Below are positions 7,649 through 14,449 of a DNA stretch of 17,769 nt, piece by piece. This DNA is from an uncultured Chloroflexota bacterium. GTDB taxonomy: Bacteria > Chloroflexota > Dehalococcoidia > Lucifugimonadales > CAJWER01. Each line of letters starts with the position of its first letter. Positions within the stretch are counted from its first letter, which is position 1. The notes under the pieces are model-generated. The model searched no databases, was not told the origin of the DNA, and saw only the letters and a program-made list of their open reading frames with translations. The stretch spans positions 1-17,769 of the forward strand of contig CAJWER010000033.1 in assembly GCA_913030785.1 (NCBI GenBank). The letters are read 5' to 3'. Made by a program: the position numbers and the translations under genes.

Positions 7649-8164
7649 CTACTTGAAGTTCTTCTCGCCGGCGCGGATCGAGACCTTGAGCCGGTTCTCG
7701 AAGGGGGTCAGCGGGCAGCTCCACTGCTCATTGTAGGCGCAGTATGGGTTGTAGGCGATGTTGAAGTCAACCAGCATTTTGCCACCCGGAAGCGGCTGGA
7801 TATCCAGATATCGACCCGCGTCATAGGTCTCGGTGCCGGTAGTGACGTCCGCGAAGGGTACGAACAACTCGCCGCCGTGGCCCTGAGCATCGCCGAACAG
7901 CGTCAGCTCGGCCGTCTCGCCCTCTACATCAAAGGCTACCTTGCCCCAACGTGTGTAGGACGCCACGGCACCGGTGCTCGTCTGCATCTCGATGAGTTCC
8001 TTCTCTTCGAACTCCTCCACCTCGACCTCGTAACGAAATCCATCGTCCTCGTCGAAGTAGGACAGTCCGGGGAAGTTTGACTGCTGCTGGTCTGTCAGCG
8101 GAGACTGGTGGTTGGTGGCGAAAAACTCGTCTTTGGCCTTGCGGAATTCGGTGAGATCAGACAT
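7649..8164 (-). CDS. DUF1684 family protein
   Basis: 171-aa protein of the uncharacterised DUF1684 family. The hallmark C-terminal block is clear: DFNIAYNPYCAYN (133-145), WSCPLTPFENRL (148-159) and VSIRAGEK (161-168). The N-terminus MSDLTEFRKAKDEFF is also typical. There is no signal peptide or membrane segment, so it is probably cytoplasmic. The ATG at 8162-8164 has AGGAG 7 nt upstream; the frame stays open upstream to 8251, but without a better start. It sits between lysS (88 nt upstream) and the FAD oxidoreductase, all on the minus strand. No biochemical role is established that I can name, and the neighbours do not indicate one. Confidence 0.88.
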   Translation of the reverse strand: MSDLTEFRKAKDEFFATNHQSPLTDQQQSNFPGLSYFDEDDGFRYEVEVEEFEEKELIEMQTSTGAVASYTRWGKVAFDVEGETAELTLFGDAQGHGGELFVPFADVTTGTETYDAGRYLDIQPLPGGKMLVDFNIAYNPYCAYNEQWSCPLTPFENRLKVSIRAGEKNFK

Positions 8165-8252
8165 CGATGTGCTCCTGGTGTGGTCTCTTTGACTTAGACG
8201 CAGCGTGGCGAGGATAGGTTCCAGGAGTTTTCGCACGAGCAAGGGCGGCACG

Positions 8253-9782
8253 CTACCTGTTTCGAAGTTGCGGGAAGAGCACTACTTCGCGGATGGAATG
8301 CTGCCCTGAGAAGAGCATGATTAGCCGATCGATGCCCATGCCCAGCCCGCCCGTGGGCGGCATGCCGTGTTCGAGGGCCACCAGGAAGTCCTCGTCGAGC
8401 CGGTCCGTGTCTTCGTCGTGATACCGGTCACGAAGCTCCTCCTGCCCCTCCAAACGCTGTCGCTGATCCACCGGGTCGTTCAGCTCGGTGAAGGAGTTGC
8501 AAAGCTCCATCCCGGCCACGAAGCCCTCGAACCGCTCCACGAGCCGATAGTCTCCGCGCTTCCTCTTGGCCAGAGGAGACATCTCGACCGGATAGTCCAC
8601 GAGGAAGGTCGGCTGTACGATGTGCGGCTCCACCGCGGTGGAGATGAGCTTGTCCAACAGCCCACCCCAGCTCATCTGCTCCCCGATATCGTATCCTCTC
8701 TCCGCCATTTCTGACCGCAGCGACTCGATATCTGTAGTCTCCAGGAAGTCGATTCCCGACGTATGCTTCACCTCTTCGCGTAGTGACAGGCGCGGCCAGG
8801 GGGGCGTGAAGTCGATGGTGTTGCCGTCGTATTCGACGGTGAACGAACCCAGCACCTCATTGGCCAGCGAGGACACCATCTCCTCGACCATCACCATCAC
8901 GTCGGTGTAGTCGGCAAATGCCTGGTAGCTCTCCATCATGGTGAACTCGGGGTTGTGGGTGAAATCTACCCCCTCGTTCCTGAAGATGCGGCCCACCTCG
9001 TAGACACGCTCAAGTCCGCCGACCACCAGGCGCTTCAGATATAGCTCCGTGGCGATGCGAAGGTAGAGGTCCCGGTCCAGGGTGTTGTGATGGGTCAGAA
9101 ATGGCCGAGCGGTCCCGCCTGCCGCGACGGGTACCAGCACCGGCGTCTCGACCTCCATGAAGCCACGTCCATCCATGAAACGGCGGAGGGCGCTGATCGT
9201 GCGGCTGCGCAGGACGGCGATGCGCCTGGCGTCCTCGTTGGAGATCAGGTCCAGGTATCGCTGCCTAAACCGAGCCTCGACGTCTGACAGGCCGTGGAAC
9301 TTCTCAGGAAGCGGCCGAAGCGACTTGGACAGGATCGTCCACGCCGACGCCTCCACAGTGGCCTCGCCGGTTCGGGTGCGGAACATCGGGCCTACGACAC
9401 CGAGGAAGTCGCCGATGTCCAACTCACGCAGGTCGTCGTAGGAGTCTGGAAGGTTATTGCGACGGAGCAGCACCTGGACCTTGCCGCTGCCGTCCTGAAG
9501 GTCGAGGAAGGTAGCCTTGCCCATGCGCCGGTAGCGGATGATCCGACCGGCGACGGACACGTCTTCACTACGAGCGCCCTCACCGGACTCGGCTTCCGCC
9601 ACATCGAAGAGCGCGAGCGCTTCTGCGGTAGTGTGGCTACGATCGTAGCTGTGAGGATAGGGGTCGATACCCCTGTCTCTGAGGTTCTGCAGCTTTTGAC
9701 GACGTACGCCGAGCAGATAGTTTTCGTCTTGAACGCTATCCGGCTTTTGTTCGCTATCTGGATTTTCAGGTCCGTATGTCAC
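8253..9782 (-). CDS. lysS: LysS, class II lysyl-tRNA synthetase
   Basis: Charges tRNA-Lys with lysine in the cytoplasm. The 509 aa include the N-terminal OB-fold anticodon domain (about 70-150, with GRIIRYRRMGKATFLDLQD). The class II core follows: motif 1 region FMEVETPVLVP (208-218), motif 2 VYEVGRIFRNEG (260-271) with HNPEFTMMESYQA (276-288), and motif 3 GMGIDRLIMLF (481-491). The lysine-pocket segment AGMELCNSFTELNDP (423-437) is intact. The GTG start at 9782 overlaps the greA stop in the sequence GTGA, so translation is probably coupled to greA and the pair is driven by the greA promoter. Length and motifs are ordinary. Confidence 0.97.
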   Translation of the reverse strand: MTYGPENPDSEQKPDSVQDENYLLGVRRQKLQNLRDRGIDPYPHSYDRSHTTAEALALFDVAEAESGEGARSEDVSVAGRIIRYRRMGKATFLDLQDGSGKVQVLLRRNNLPDSYDDLRELDIGDFLGVVGPMFRTRTGEATVEASAWTILSKSLRPLPEKFHGLSDVEARFRQRYLDLISNEDARRIAVLRSRTISALRRFMDGRGFMEVETPVLVPVAAGGTARPFLTHHNTLDRDLYLRIATELYLKRLVVGGLERVYEVGRIFRNEGVDFTHNPEFTMMESYQAFADYTDVMVMVEEMVSSLANEVLGSFTVEYDGNTIDFTPPWPRLSLREEVKHTSGIDFLETTDIESLRSEMAERGYDIGEQMSWGGLLDKLISTAVEPHIVQPTFLVDYPVEMSPLAKRKRGDYRLVERFEGFVAGMELCNSFTELNDPVDQRQRLEGQEELRDRYHDEDTDRLDEDFLVALEHGMPPTGGLGMGIDRLIMLFSGQHSIREVVLFPQLRNR

Positions 9783-10255
9783 GATATCTTGGTTACTGTC
9801 AGCTTAACTACTCCCGCAGGGGTCTCCACTTCCACCTCGTCGCCTACCTTGTGACCCATCAGCGCGCGACCGACAGGCGAGGACTCGGAAATCTTCCCCT
9901 CCAGCGGCGCTGCCTCGGCACTGCCAACGACCTTGTACAGTCGCTTGGCCCCCTTGTAAGGGGATACTGTCACGGAGGAACCGAATTCTATGACGGCTCC
10001 TTTTTTCTTCTTTTTTATGGTCTCGGTAACGACTGACCGGGACAGGATTTGCTCCAGGTCGGAGATTCTGCCTTCTACAAATGCCTGTTCGCTTATGGCC
10101 TCTTCGTACTCGGCGTTGTCCACCGTGCCACCGGCCTCGGATGCACGGTGGATCCGGTCCGCAACCTCGCGCCGCCGGACAGACACGAGCGTCTCCAGCT
10201 CGCTTTCCAAGGTCTCGCGTCCTTCGGGCGTCAGGCGGGTCACTTCCCTGGCCAT
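9779..10255 (-). CDS. greA: GreA transcript cleavage factor, altered tip residues
   Basis: Binds RNA polymerase in the secondary channel and stimulates cleavage of backtracked RNA. The 158 aa comprise an N-terminal coiled-coil hairpin (about 1-80) and a C-terminal FKBP-like domain (about 85-158: GAVIEFGSSVTV, SPVGRALMGHKVGDEV, TPAGVVKLTV). At the hairpin tip E. coli GreA has D41-L-K-E44-NAEY; here the equivalent is G43-T-V-D46-NAEY, so the first of two Mg-coordinating acids is glycine and the second is Asp for Glu. A K-run (81-85) joins the domains. ATG 10255 (GAGAGGG 8 nt upstream) is preferred over TTG 10261. It overlaps lysS by 4 nt. Confidence 0.93.
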   Translation of the reverse strand: MAREVTRLTPEGRETLESELETLVSVRRREVADRIHRASEAGGTVDNAEYEEAISEQAFVEGRISDLEQILSRSVVTETIKKKKKGAVIEFGSSVTVSPYKGAKRLYKVVGSAEAAPLEGKISESSPVGRALMGHKVGDEVEVETPAGVVKLTVTKIS

Positions 10256-10282
10256 CGGCAAATCCCTCTCGTCCCATATCCA

Positions 10283-10325
10283 AAAAGACTGAGCCGCTAC
10301 GCGCCTGACGTAGCTTGTGCCTCAG
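10283..10325 (-). terminator. Attenuator-like hairpin in the greA leader
   Basis: In mRNA sense a stem GCTACG (10315-10310) / CGTAGC (10302-10297) with a 7-nt loop is nested in an outer CTGAG (10325-10321) / CTCAG (10294-10290). It is followed two bases later by TTTTT (10287-10283). It lies between the predicted greA promoter and the greA ribosome site, so it would end a short leader RNA of about 45-50 nt. The inner-outer junction is asymmetric (6 nt versus 2 nt), which weakens it. Confidence 0.5.
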
Positions 10326-10335
10326 CCTCAGCGCC

Positions 10336-10364
10336 ATTCTAGCGCCTGTGCTCATTTTTGTAAA
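10336..10364 (-). promoter_or_regulatory. Promoter of greA-lysS
   Basis: On the minus strand TTTACA (10364-10359), exactly 17 nt, then TAGAAT (10341-10336): 5 of 6 matches to consensus in each box. Transcription start is expected near 10329, giving a leader of about 74 nt. Confidence 0.7.
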
Positions 10365-10468
10365 ACAGCCCCCTCCATGACTAGGGCAGGCCCGCTTCGA
10401 TTGCCAAAAAGTGCTGCCGTAATCAAGACTTTGTCTAATCTTTCGCCGAAACAAGGTCGGAATTCCGC

Positions 10469-10498
10469 TTTAACGTCCCCTTCCGCTGATGCTAGGCT
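10469..10498 (+). promoter_or_regulatory. Possible promoter of rsmD-coaD operon
   Basis: TTTAAC (10469-10474), an 18-nt spacer and TAGGCT (10493-10498) preceded by TGC, an extended -10 arrangement. Both boxes are imperfect. It lies 32 nt before the rsmD ATG and is the best plus-strand candidate in the 275-bp divergent region. Confidence 0.3.
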
Positions 10499-10530
10499 TG
10501 CCACCGGAACTATTGGACAGGACGCCCTTG

Positions 10531-11142
10531 ATGCGAAATCCGGAGAGGCGGGGCCGTCGCGCGAATGCTGCCGGTCCCACGACAACTCGGCTGACCGGAG
10601 GGAGCGCGCGGGGCCGCGTCATAAGGTCGGTAGACGGGCGGGATCTTAGGCCCACGTCGGAGAAGGTTCGCTCAGCGATTTTTTCGATTCTCGGTCCGGA
10701 TGTCGTAGCGGGCGCTACGGTCCTGGATTTGTACGCTGGTACCGGCTCCCTGGGCATGGAGGCCCTGAGCAGAGCGGCTGAGTCGGCCGTCTTCGTCGAG
10801 GCAAGCGAGGTCATCTGCCGCAGCATCAGAGCTAGTCTGGCGGAGTTGGAGATGACGGACCAGGCGCGAGTAGTGAGGGCCAGCGCGGAGAGCGCTCTGG
10901 GCCATGACGAAGAAGACTTCAGCCTTGTGTTCATCGATCCGCCCTACCGGATCGACCCTTGGGACAGCATCTTGGGACGAATGGGAAGCGGTGACCTGCT
11001 TGCAGATAACGCCGTAGTCATAGCGGAGCACTACTACAAGCGTGAGCTGGCCTCCGCCTACGGTGGCCTGGTCAAAACCACGCATCGCAGATACGGCGAC
11101 ACGGCGATCTCAATTTTCGATTTCGGAGGAACGATTGCCTAG
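10531..11142 (+). CDS. rsmD: RsmD, 16S rRNA (guanine966-N2)-methyltransferase
   Basis: SAM-dependent rRNA methyltransferase of 203 aa. It has RPTSEKVRSAIFSIL (40-54), SAM motif VLDLYAGTGSLGMEALSR (64-81) and the catalytic N-methyltransferase motif FIDPPY (134-139); RRYGDTAISIF (186-196) is the usual C-terminal signature. ATG 10531 is chosen because the sequence becomes family-like soon after, with TTG 10528 and an upstream frame to 10489 as alternatives. The first 20 residues are basic and low-complexity. It is divergent from greA, and its stop overlaps the coaD start by 8 nt; rsmD-coaD adjacency is conserved across many bacteria. Confidence 0.93.
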   Translation: MRNPERRGRRANAAGPTTTRLTGGSARGRVIRSVDGRDLRPTSEKVRSAIFSILGPDVVAGATVLDLYAGTGSLGMEALSRAAESAVFVEASEVICRSIRASLAELEMTDQARVVRASAESALGHDEEDFSLVFIDPPYRIDPWDSILGRMGSGDLLADNAVVIAEHYYKRELASAYGGLVKTTHRRYGDTAISIFDFGGTIA

Positions 11143-11623
11143 GGCCATCTATCCCGGCAGTTTTGATCCAGTGCACAACGGTCACGTCGACGTGGCCGTC
11201 CGCGCCTCGAAGGTCTTCGACCAGCTGACGATTGCCGTCTATGACGCCCCGCCCAAGCGGGTCCTTTTTAGTACCCAAGAGAGGGTGGACCTCTTCAAGG
11301 AATCGACTGCGCATCTGTCCAACGTCGACGTGATCTCCTTTGGTGGCCTCGTTGCACCTGACCTGGCTCAACAGTTGGACGCAAAATTCATCGTGCGCGG
11401 ACTTCGAGCCGGCTTCGACTTCGAGGCCGAGTTCGAGATGGCATTGATGTGGCGAAACCTCGACCCAGATGTCGACGTGGTCTGCCTCATGAGCGCCTTA
11501 CAGTTCCAGTTCGTCTATTCATCGCGGATCAAGGAGGTAGCCAGGCTTGGGGGTGACGTACGAAGTCTTGTCCCAGCATCGGTATCATCGGCCATGGAAG
11601 CGAAGTTTGCGTCGGCCTCTTAG
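11135..11623 (+). CDS. coaD: CoaD, phosphopantetheine adenylyltransferase
   Basis: Adenylates 4'-phosphopantetheine to dephospho-CoA, the penultimate CoA step. The 162 aa are full length. YPGSFDPVHNGH (6-17) contains the nucleotidyltransferase HxGH motif, RGLRAGFDFEAEFEMA (88-103) is the substrate-binding block, and SSRIKEVARLGGD (129-141) is the C-terminal ISSTxxR-like motif. The start is TTG at 11135: GGAGGA (11125-11130) lies 4 nt upstream and no ATG fits. The start lies inside the end of rsmD, implying coupled translation. CoaD makes CoA, the donor used by AcpS elsewhere in the window. Confidence 0.95.
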   Translation: MPRAIYPGSFDPVHNGHVDVAVRASKVFDQLTIAVYDAPPKRVLFSTQERVDLFKESTAHLSNVDVISFGGLVAPDLAQQLDAKFIVRGLRAGFDFEAEFEMALMWRNLDPDVDVVCLMSALQFQFVYSSRIKEVARLGGDVRSLVPASVSSAMEAKFASAS

Positions 11624-11637
11624 TCAAAAGACGCCGC

Positions 11638-11653
11638 GGGAGGAATAATCATC
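11638..11653 (+). promoter_or_regulatory. Strong ribosome site followed by ATC instead of ATG
   Basis: GGGAGGA (11638-11644), then 6 nt, then ATC (11651-11653). The codons from there give IDIVQVIEEME, aligning with the MDIxxLIDxLE-like N-terminus I recall for Chloroflexota homologues. The first ATG (11678) has no ribosome site at workable spacing. Confidence 0.5.
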
Positions 11654-12217
11654 GATATCGTACAGGTAATTGAAGAGATGGAGTCGTTGGCAAGCAGCAC
11701 CACCCGGGTACCGGGTTTCCGCAAGCGGGTTATGGTGGACTCAGACCGACTCGAGACAATCGTGTCGGATCTCAGGGTCTCCATTCCGGCCGACATGCAA
11801 GAGGCGCGCGAGATACTGACACAGAAGGATAGTGTCATCAACCAGGCGCACCTCGAGGCCCGCCGCGTGAAAGAAAGTGCCGAGCACGAGGCTCTGGCTC
11901 TTACGGCGTCGGCAAAGGAGGAGCAGGCCACTCGGATCGACGAGACGGAGATCGTCAAGGAAGCCCATGCCAGGGCCGAGGAGATTACCCAGCAGGCCGC
12001 TCAGGAGGCCCAAGAGGTCACGCAGGAAGCACAGCGGCGTGCTTTCCAGATCATGGAGGCAGCAGAGGCGGCCGGCACCACACGACGTGATGGCGCCGAC
12101 CAGTATGCCCGCGAGACCCTCTTCGACCTTGAGGAGCGCCTTTCGATTCAGCTAGGACAGGTGCGCCGCGGCATCGACTCACTTGGCCTGGATGTCGACA
12201 GCAGAGTACCGAGCTAG
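11651..12217 (+). CDS. Coiled-coil protein, ATP-synthase-b-like/DivIVA-like, linked to coaD
   Basis: Soluble coiled-coil protein without a membrane segment. About 30 N-terminal residues include RVPGFRKRVMVDSDRLE and SDLRVSIPADMQEAR. A long Ala/Glu/Gln-rich helix follows, about 50-150 (EEITQQAAQEAQEVTQEAQ), then a short conserved tail ARETLFDLEERLSIQLGQVR. Homologues downstream of coaD are common in Chloroflexota and are often annotated as F0 subunit b-like; the true role is unknown. I place the start at ATC 11651 (189 codons including stop) because of ribosome-site spacing and family N-terminus. The conventional choice is ATG 11678, giving 179 aa. It is 27 nt after coaD and ends 24 nt before a terminator. 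Confidence 0.85.
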   Translation: MDIVQVIEEMESLASSTTRVPGFRKRVMVDSDRLETIVSDLRVSIPADMQEAREILTQKDSVINQAHLEARRVKESAEHEALALTASAKEEQATRIDETEIVKEAHARAEEITQQAAQEAQEVTQEAQRRAFQIMEAAEAAGTTRRDGADQYARETLFDLEERLSIQLGQVRRGIDSLGLDVDSRVPS

Positions 12218-12241
12218 GCTCGACGCAGACACCTTAGTAGT

Positions 12242-12299
12242 AGCAAAACGCATAGAGGGCCGGACCCGTCAAGCGGGCCGGCCCTCTATGCGTTTTGCT
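12242..12299. terminator. Very long bidirectional terminator stem
   Basis: A 22-nt arm (12242-12263) is perfectly complementary to 12278-12299. Four more pairs, CCCG (12265-12268) / CGGG (12274-12277), lie beyond a single bulged A, and the loop is 5 nt. The outer arms carry AAAACG and CGTTTT, giving a T-rich 3' side in both directions. It closes the rsmD-coaD operon. Confidence 0.85.
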
Positions 12300-12313
12300 T
12301 AGGCCCAGCCTCC

Positions 12314-12394
12314 CTGTCATGCTGAGGAGGCCCACGACGAAGCATCTGGGGTGGGGACCAAGCACCGCCGCATCAGTCGAGGCCGAGACCCCAC
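12314..12394. repeat. Dispersed TGTCATGCTGAG-type repeat
   Basis: CTGTCATGCTGAGGAGG, then CGACGAAGCATCTGG, then GTGGGG (12351-12356) able to pair with CCCCAC (12389-12394). The motif order TGTCAT-CTGAG-CGAAG-ATCT is that of a very widespread bacterial intergenic repeat. Only one half is clear; the expected mirror half (AGAT..CTTCG..CTCAG..TGACA) is not present. It starts about 15 nt beyond the terminator. Confidence 0.6.
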
Positions 12395-12419
12395 GCCCTT
12401 TGGTCGGCGGCTTCAGCTA

Positions 12420-12992
12420 TCAGAACCAATACTTGCTGCCTGATATATATGTCTTATCAAATTCGGCTTCCGATTTTGTCAGATATATGACCCCCTCGAC
12501 GATACTTACGGCAACTACAGCGAGGCCTGGGAGGATTAGGAACCAGCCGATAGCGCCCCCGATTAGCATGACGGAGCCTTATCGCGAATACCCGAGATAG
12601 AACTTGTGTACCCCGAGTCACCCCAATAGTAAGGCTAGTAAGCCGGTGATAAATCCTCTGGTAATCAAGCCGCCTGACGCATCATCCGACCCAACCGGAA
12701 CATATATATCCATGGCAACATCACCGAGTGGGATAAAATCCACCCCGCCGCCAAGCGCGGGTTTGGTATCTGAGAGCCATTGCCCCACTTCAAACGTGTA
12801 CCGGTTCCCATCCTCACCCGAAATAGCACCGGCTTTAGCTTTCCAGCCATAAGCGAGAACCCTGCCTCCTATAGCACGCTTCTCGCCGCGCGCTCCGCTG
12901 TCGTGCTCATCCGCCCCCTCAAGAGGGGCACCGCATTGAGCACAGAAAGTTGCGCGCGCAGGGTTATTGCCACCACACTTAGCGCAGACCAT
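12420..12992 (-). pseudogene. Zinc-ribbon / TM2-domain membrane protein with two in-frame stops
   Basis: One reading frame runs through 191 codons but is cut by TGA at codon 125 (12620-12618) and TAA at codon 138 (12581-12579). Residues 1-24 are a zinc ribbon (CAKCGG, CAQCG). About 40-105 is an OB-like domain often paired with TM2 (GAISGEDGNRYTFEVGQW, VDFIPLGD). The rest is a split TM2 domain: GFITGLLALLLG, stop, LGVHKFYLGYSR, stop, then a hydrophobic helix IGWFLILPGLAVVAVSIV and a tail IYLTKSEAEFDKTY. The TGA sits where TM2 proteins normally have Trp. The start is intact: ATG 12992 with AGGAG 8 nt upstream. A shortened soluble product of 124 aa could still be made. Confidence 0.8.
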
Positions 12993-13237
12993 GTACTTTG
13001 CTCCTTTTCGTTGGACAAAGAGTCCTTCCTACTGCTAGACCCAATGCAACCCACCATGCTCGGCAAGAGCGATTGTGTTTCGACCAGATAATGGCGTCAA
13101 TCACCCCATCAAGCTCTCAATGATCTCGTAGCTCCGTGGGTCTGCGGCTCACGGCAGGCAACCTGCCATAGGTGCATCCTCTATCAGCCTAGGCATCACC
13201 GCAGGCCAAATGTCCATCGGCAAGCAGCCTAGGCGGA

Positions 13238-13426
13238 CTAGTCTTCGAGGCTACCTGGGAATCGACCGGCGAATATCTGGCCATCGGGCCACTGCTCCCT
13301 CCGCAGCTCGTAAAACACCTCGATCTCGTTGCCTTCGGGATCAAACAGGTACACCCCAAGCGATACTCTGTGATCACCGATCCCGACTATCTTCACCAGG
13401 TGCCCAAGCCTCTTGGGTTTTACCAT
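13238..13426 (-). pseudogene. VOC/glyoxalase-family gene with internal deletion
   Basis: 62 codons join two ends of a vicinal-oxygen-chelate protein. MVKPKRLGHLV (1-11) is the first strand with metal-ligand His9. It is followed directly by KIVGIGDHRVSLGVYLFDP and EGNEIEVFYEL (12-41), which is the last strand set with the C-terminal Glu ligand. The tail REQWPDGQIFAGRFPGS is a recognisable end. Roughly 60-70 residues that normally lie between are absent, with frame kept. ATG 13426 has GGAGG 9 nt upstream. Such a short protein could not form the paired beta-alpha-beta module, so it is probably a remnant. The 245 bp between it and the TM2 pseudogene hold nothing I recognise. Confidence 0.7.
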
Positions 13427-13513
13427 GCCAGCAAACCTCCTGAATACGGATGAACGCCCGGACAGCACGAGTTAGGGTGTGCAGATGTTCAACGGATAGA
13501 AAATGCCAGAGGA

Positions 13514-13567
13514 CTAGAAACACGAAGCGGGCCGCTGTGGTGTCACAGCGGCCCGCTATATTTCTAG
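13514..13567. terminator. Terminator after rpsR
   Basis: A perfect 14-bp stem, AGCGGGCCGCTGTG (13526-13539) / CACAGCGGCCCGCT (13544-13557), has a 4-nt loop. It is enclosed by CTAGAAA (13514-13520) / TTTCTAG (13561-13567). It lies about 25-78 nt past the rpsR stop in the minus direction. T-rich tracts are modest, so it may act in both directions. Confidence 0.75.
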
Positions 13568-13591
13568 CTCAAATTCGAGAGGGACCCGTTG

Positions 13592-13936
13592 CTACCGACC
13601 CGGGCCGCCACGAAGAGGTGCTGTCAGGTGGTTCCGGCTCATGGGCATCATAGCCAAATGCCGCGCCCGTTTGATGGCCGTAGCCAGCCCACGCTGGTGT
13701 TTGGAGCACACTCCAGACTTGCGCCTCGATTCGATCTTGGCCTGGTCCGAAAGGTACCGAGCCAACATATTGACGTCTTTGTAGTCAATGTACTTGGCGT
13801 GGTTCACGCAGAAGGCGCAAACCTTCCTTCGTGCATAATAGCGCGGTCGTCCGCGGCGAAACCCGCCACCACCACCGCCGGGTCTTCCTCCAGGGCTACT
13901 GCCTCTGGGTCCTGCTGGTCTGCTCTGTGTCGTCAC
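13592..13936 (-). CDS. rpsR: Ribosomal protein bS18
   Basis: Small-subunit protein that pairs with bS6 on the 16S platform. The 114 aa contain the full S18 core: KVCAFCVNHAKYIDYKD (38-54) and SKHQRGLATAIKRARHLAMM (78-97). Cysteines C40, C43 and C77 with H80 form a possible zinc site, the so-called C+ form. Residues 8-36 are a glycine- and arginine-rich extension longer than in E. coli. The GTG start at 13936 has GGGAG about 5 nt upstream. It is last in the rpsF-ssb-rpsR operon, 28 nt after ssb. rplI, frequently next in other bacteria, is absent; a terminator follows instead. Confidence 0.96.
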   Translation of the reverse strand: MTTQSRPAGPRGSSPGGRPGGGGGGFRRGRPRYYARRKVCAFCVNHAKYIDYKDVNMLARYLSDQAKIESRRKSGVCSKHQRGLATAIKRARHLAMMPMSRNHLTAPLRGGPGR

Positions 13937-13964
13937 TCGGTCTCCCTCTCTTGTGCCTGGCTAC

Positions 13965-14411
13965 CTACCAGGGAAGGTCTTCGACATCCCCACCGCCGGA
14001 GTCTGCCCCCGGAGGGACGCTGCCAGGGCCACTGCCCGGACCACCCGATCCTGTTGCCTCGCCTGGGCCTGCCCCGGAGCGCTCCGCACGGTCCAAGAAC
14101 CTTACGTCGGTCGCGGAAATCTCGTTGCCTGCCCTTGGGTCGCCATCACGGCTTATGTACGGCGAACTGGTAAGCCTGCCCTCGACATAAACCTTCATAC
14201 CCTTTGTGACATACTGATTGCACGTCTCTGCCAGGCGGTTCCAGGCGTTAACCCTGAACCACTCGGTCTCCTCGCGTTGCTCGCCTTCGCCCGTGGTGTA
14301 CCTGCGATTGGTGGCAACGTTGAACGAGGTTACTGGATTGCCGTTTGGCGTGTAACGCATCTCGGGATCATTTCCCACGTTGCCAATCACCAGCACCTTG
14401 TTCATCGTCAT
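13965..14411 (-). CDS. ssb: Single-stranded DNA-binding protein
   Basis: Binds and protects single-stranded DNA during replication and repair. The 148 aa have an OB fold in residues 1-110 (MNKVLVIGNVGNDPEMRYT, FNVATNRRY, EWFRVNAWNRLAE, KGMKVYVEGRL), a Gly/Pro/Ser-rich linker, and the acidic partner-binding tip DVEDLPW. The last residue is Trp where E. coli has Phe. Two ATGs (14411, 14405) are possible; a GGGG stretch precedes the first. It lies 38 nt after rpsF and 28 nt before rpsR, the conserved operon order. Confidence 0.96.
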   Translation of the reverse strand: MTMNKVLVIGNVGNDPEMRYTPNGNPVTSFNVATNRRYTTGEGEQREETEWFRVNAWNRLAETCNQYVTKGMKVYVEGRLTSSPYISRDGDPRAGNEISATDVRFLDRAERSGAGPGEATGSGGPGSGPGSVPPGADSGGGDVEDLPW

Positions 14412-14449
14412 AGGCTGACCCCAATCCCCACAGTGTTATCTGCTCGCAG

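Noticed and set aside
9804..10454. Minus-strand frame of 216 codons across greA and its leader
   Set aside because: It is greA read in another frame: arginine/glycine-rich, no family resemblance, and it would run through the greA promoter and hairpin.
12440..12490. Repeated GATATATAT-like AT-rich words, first suspected as promoter or att repeats
   Set aside because: They are codons of the TM2 pseudogene tail (TYIS and VIYLT), so coding explains them.
12618..12620. TGA read as Trp through an alternative genetic code
   Set aside because: All recognised genes use normal codons, other genes in the window end at TGA (LLM, metF, ubiE), and the second stop in the same gene is TAA.
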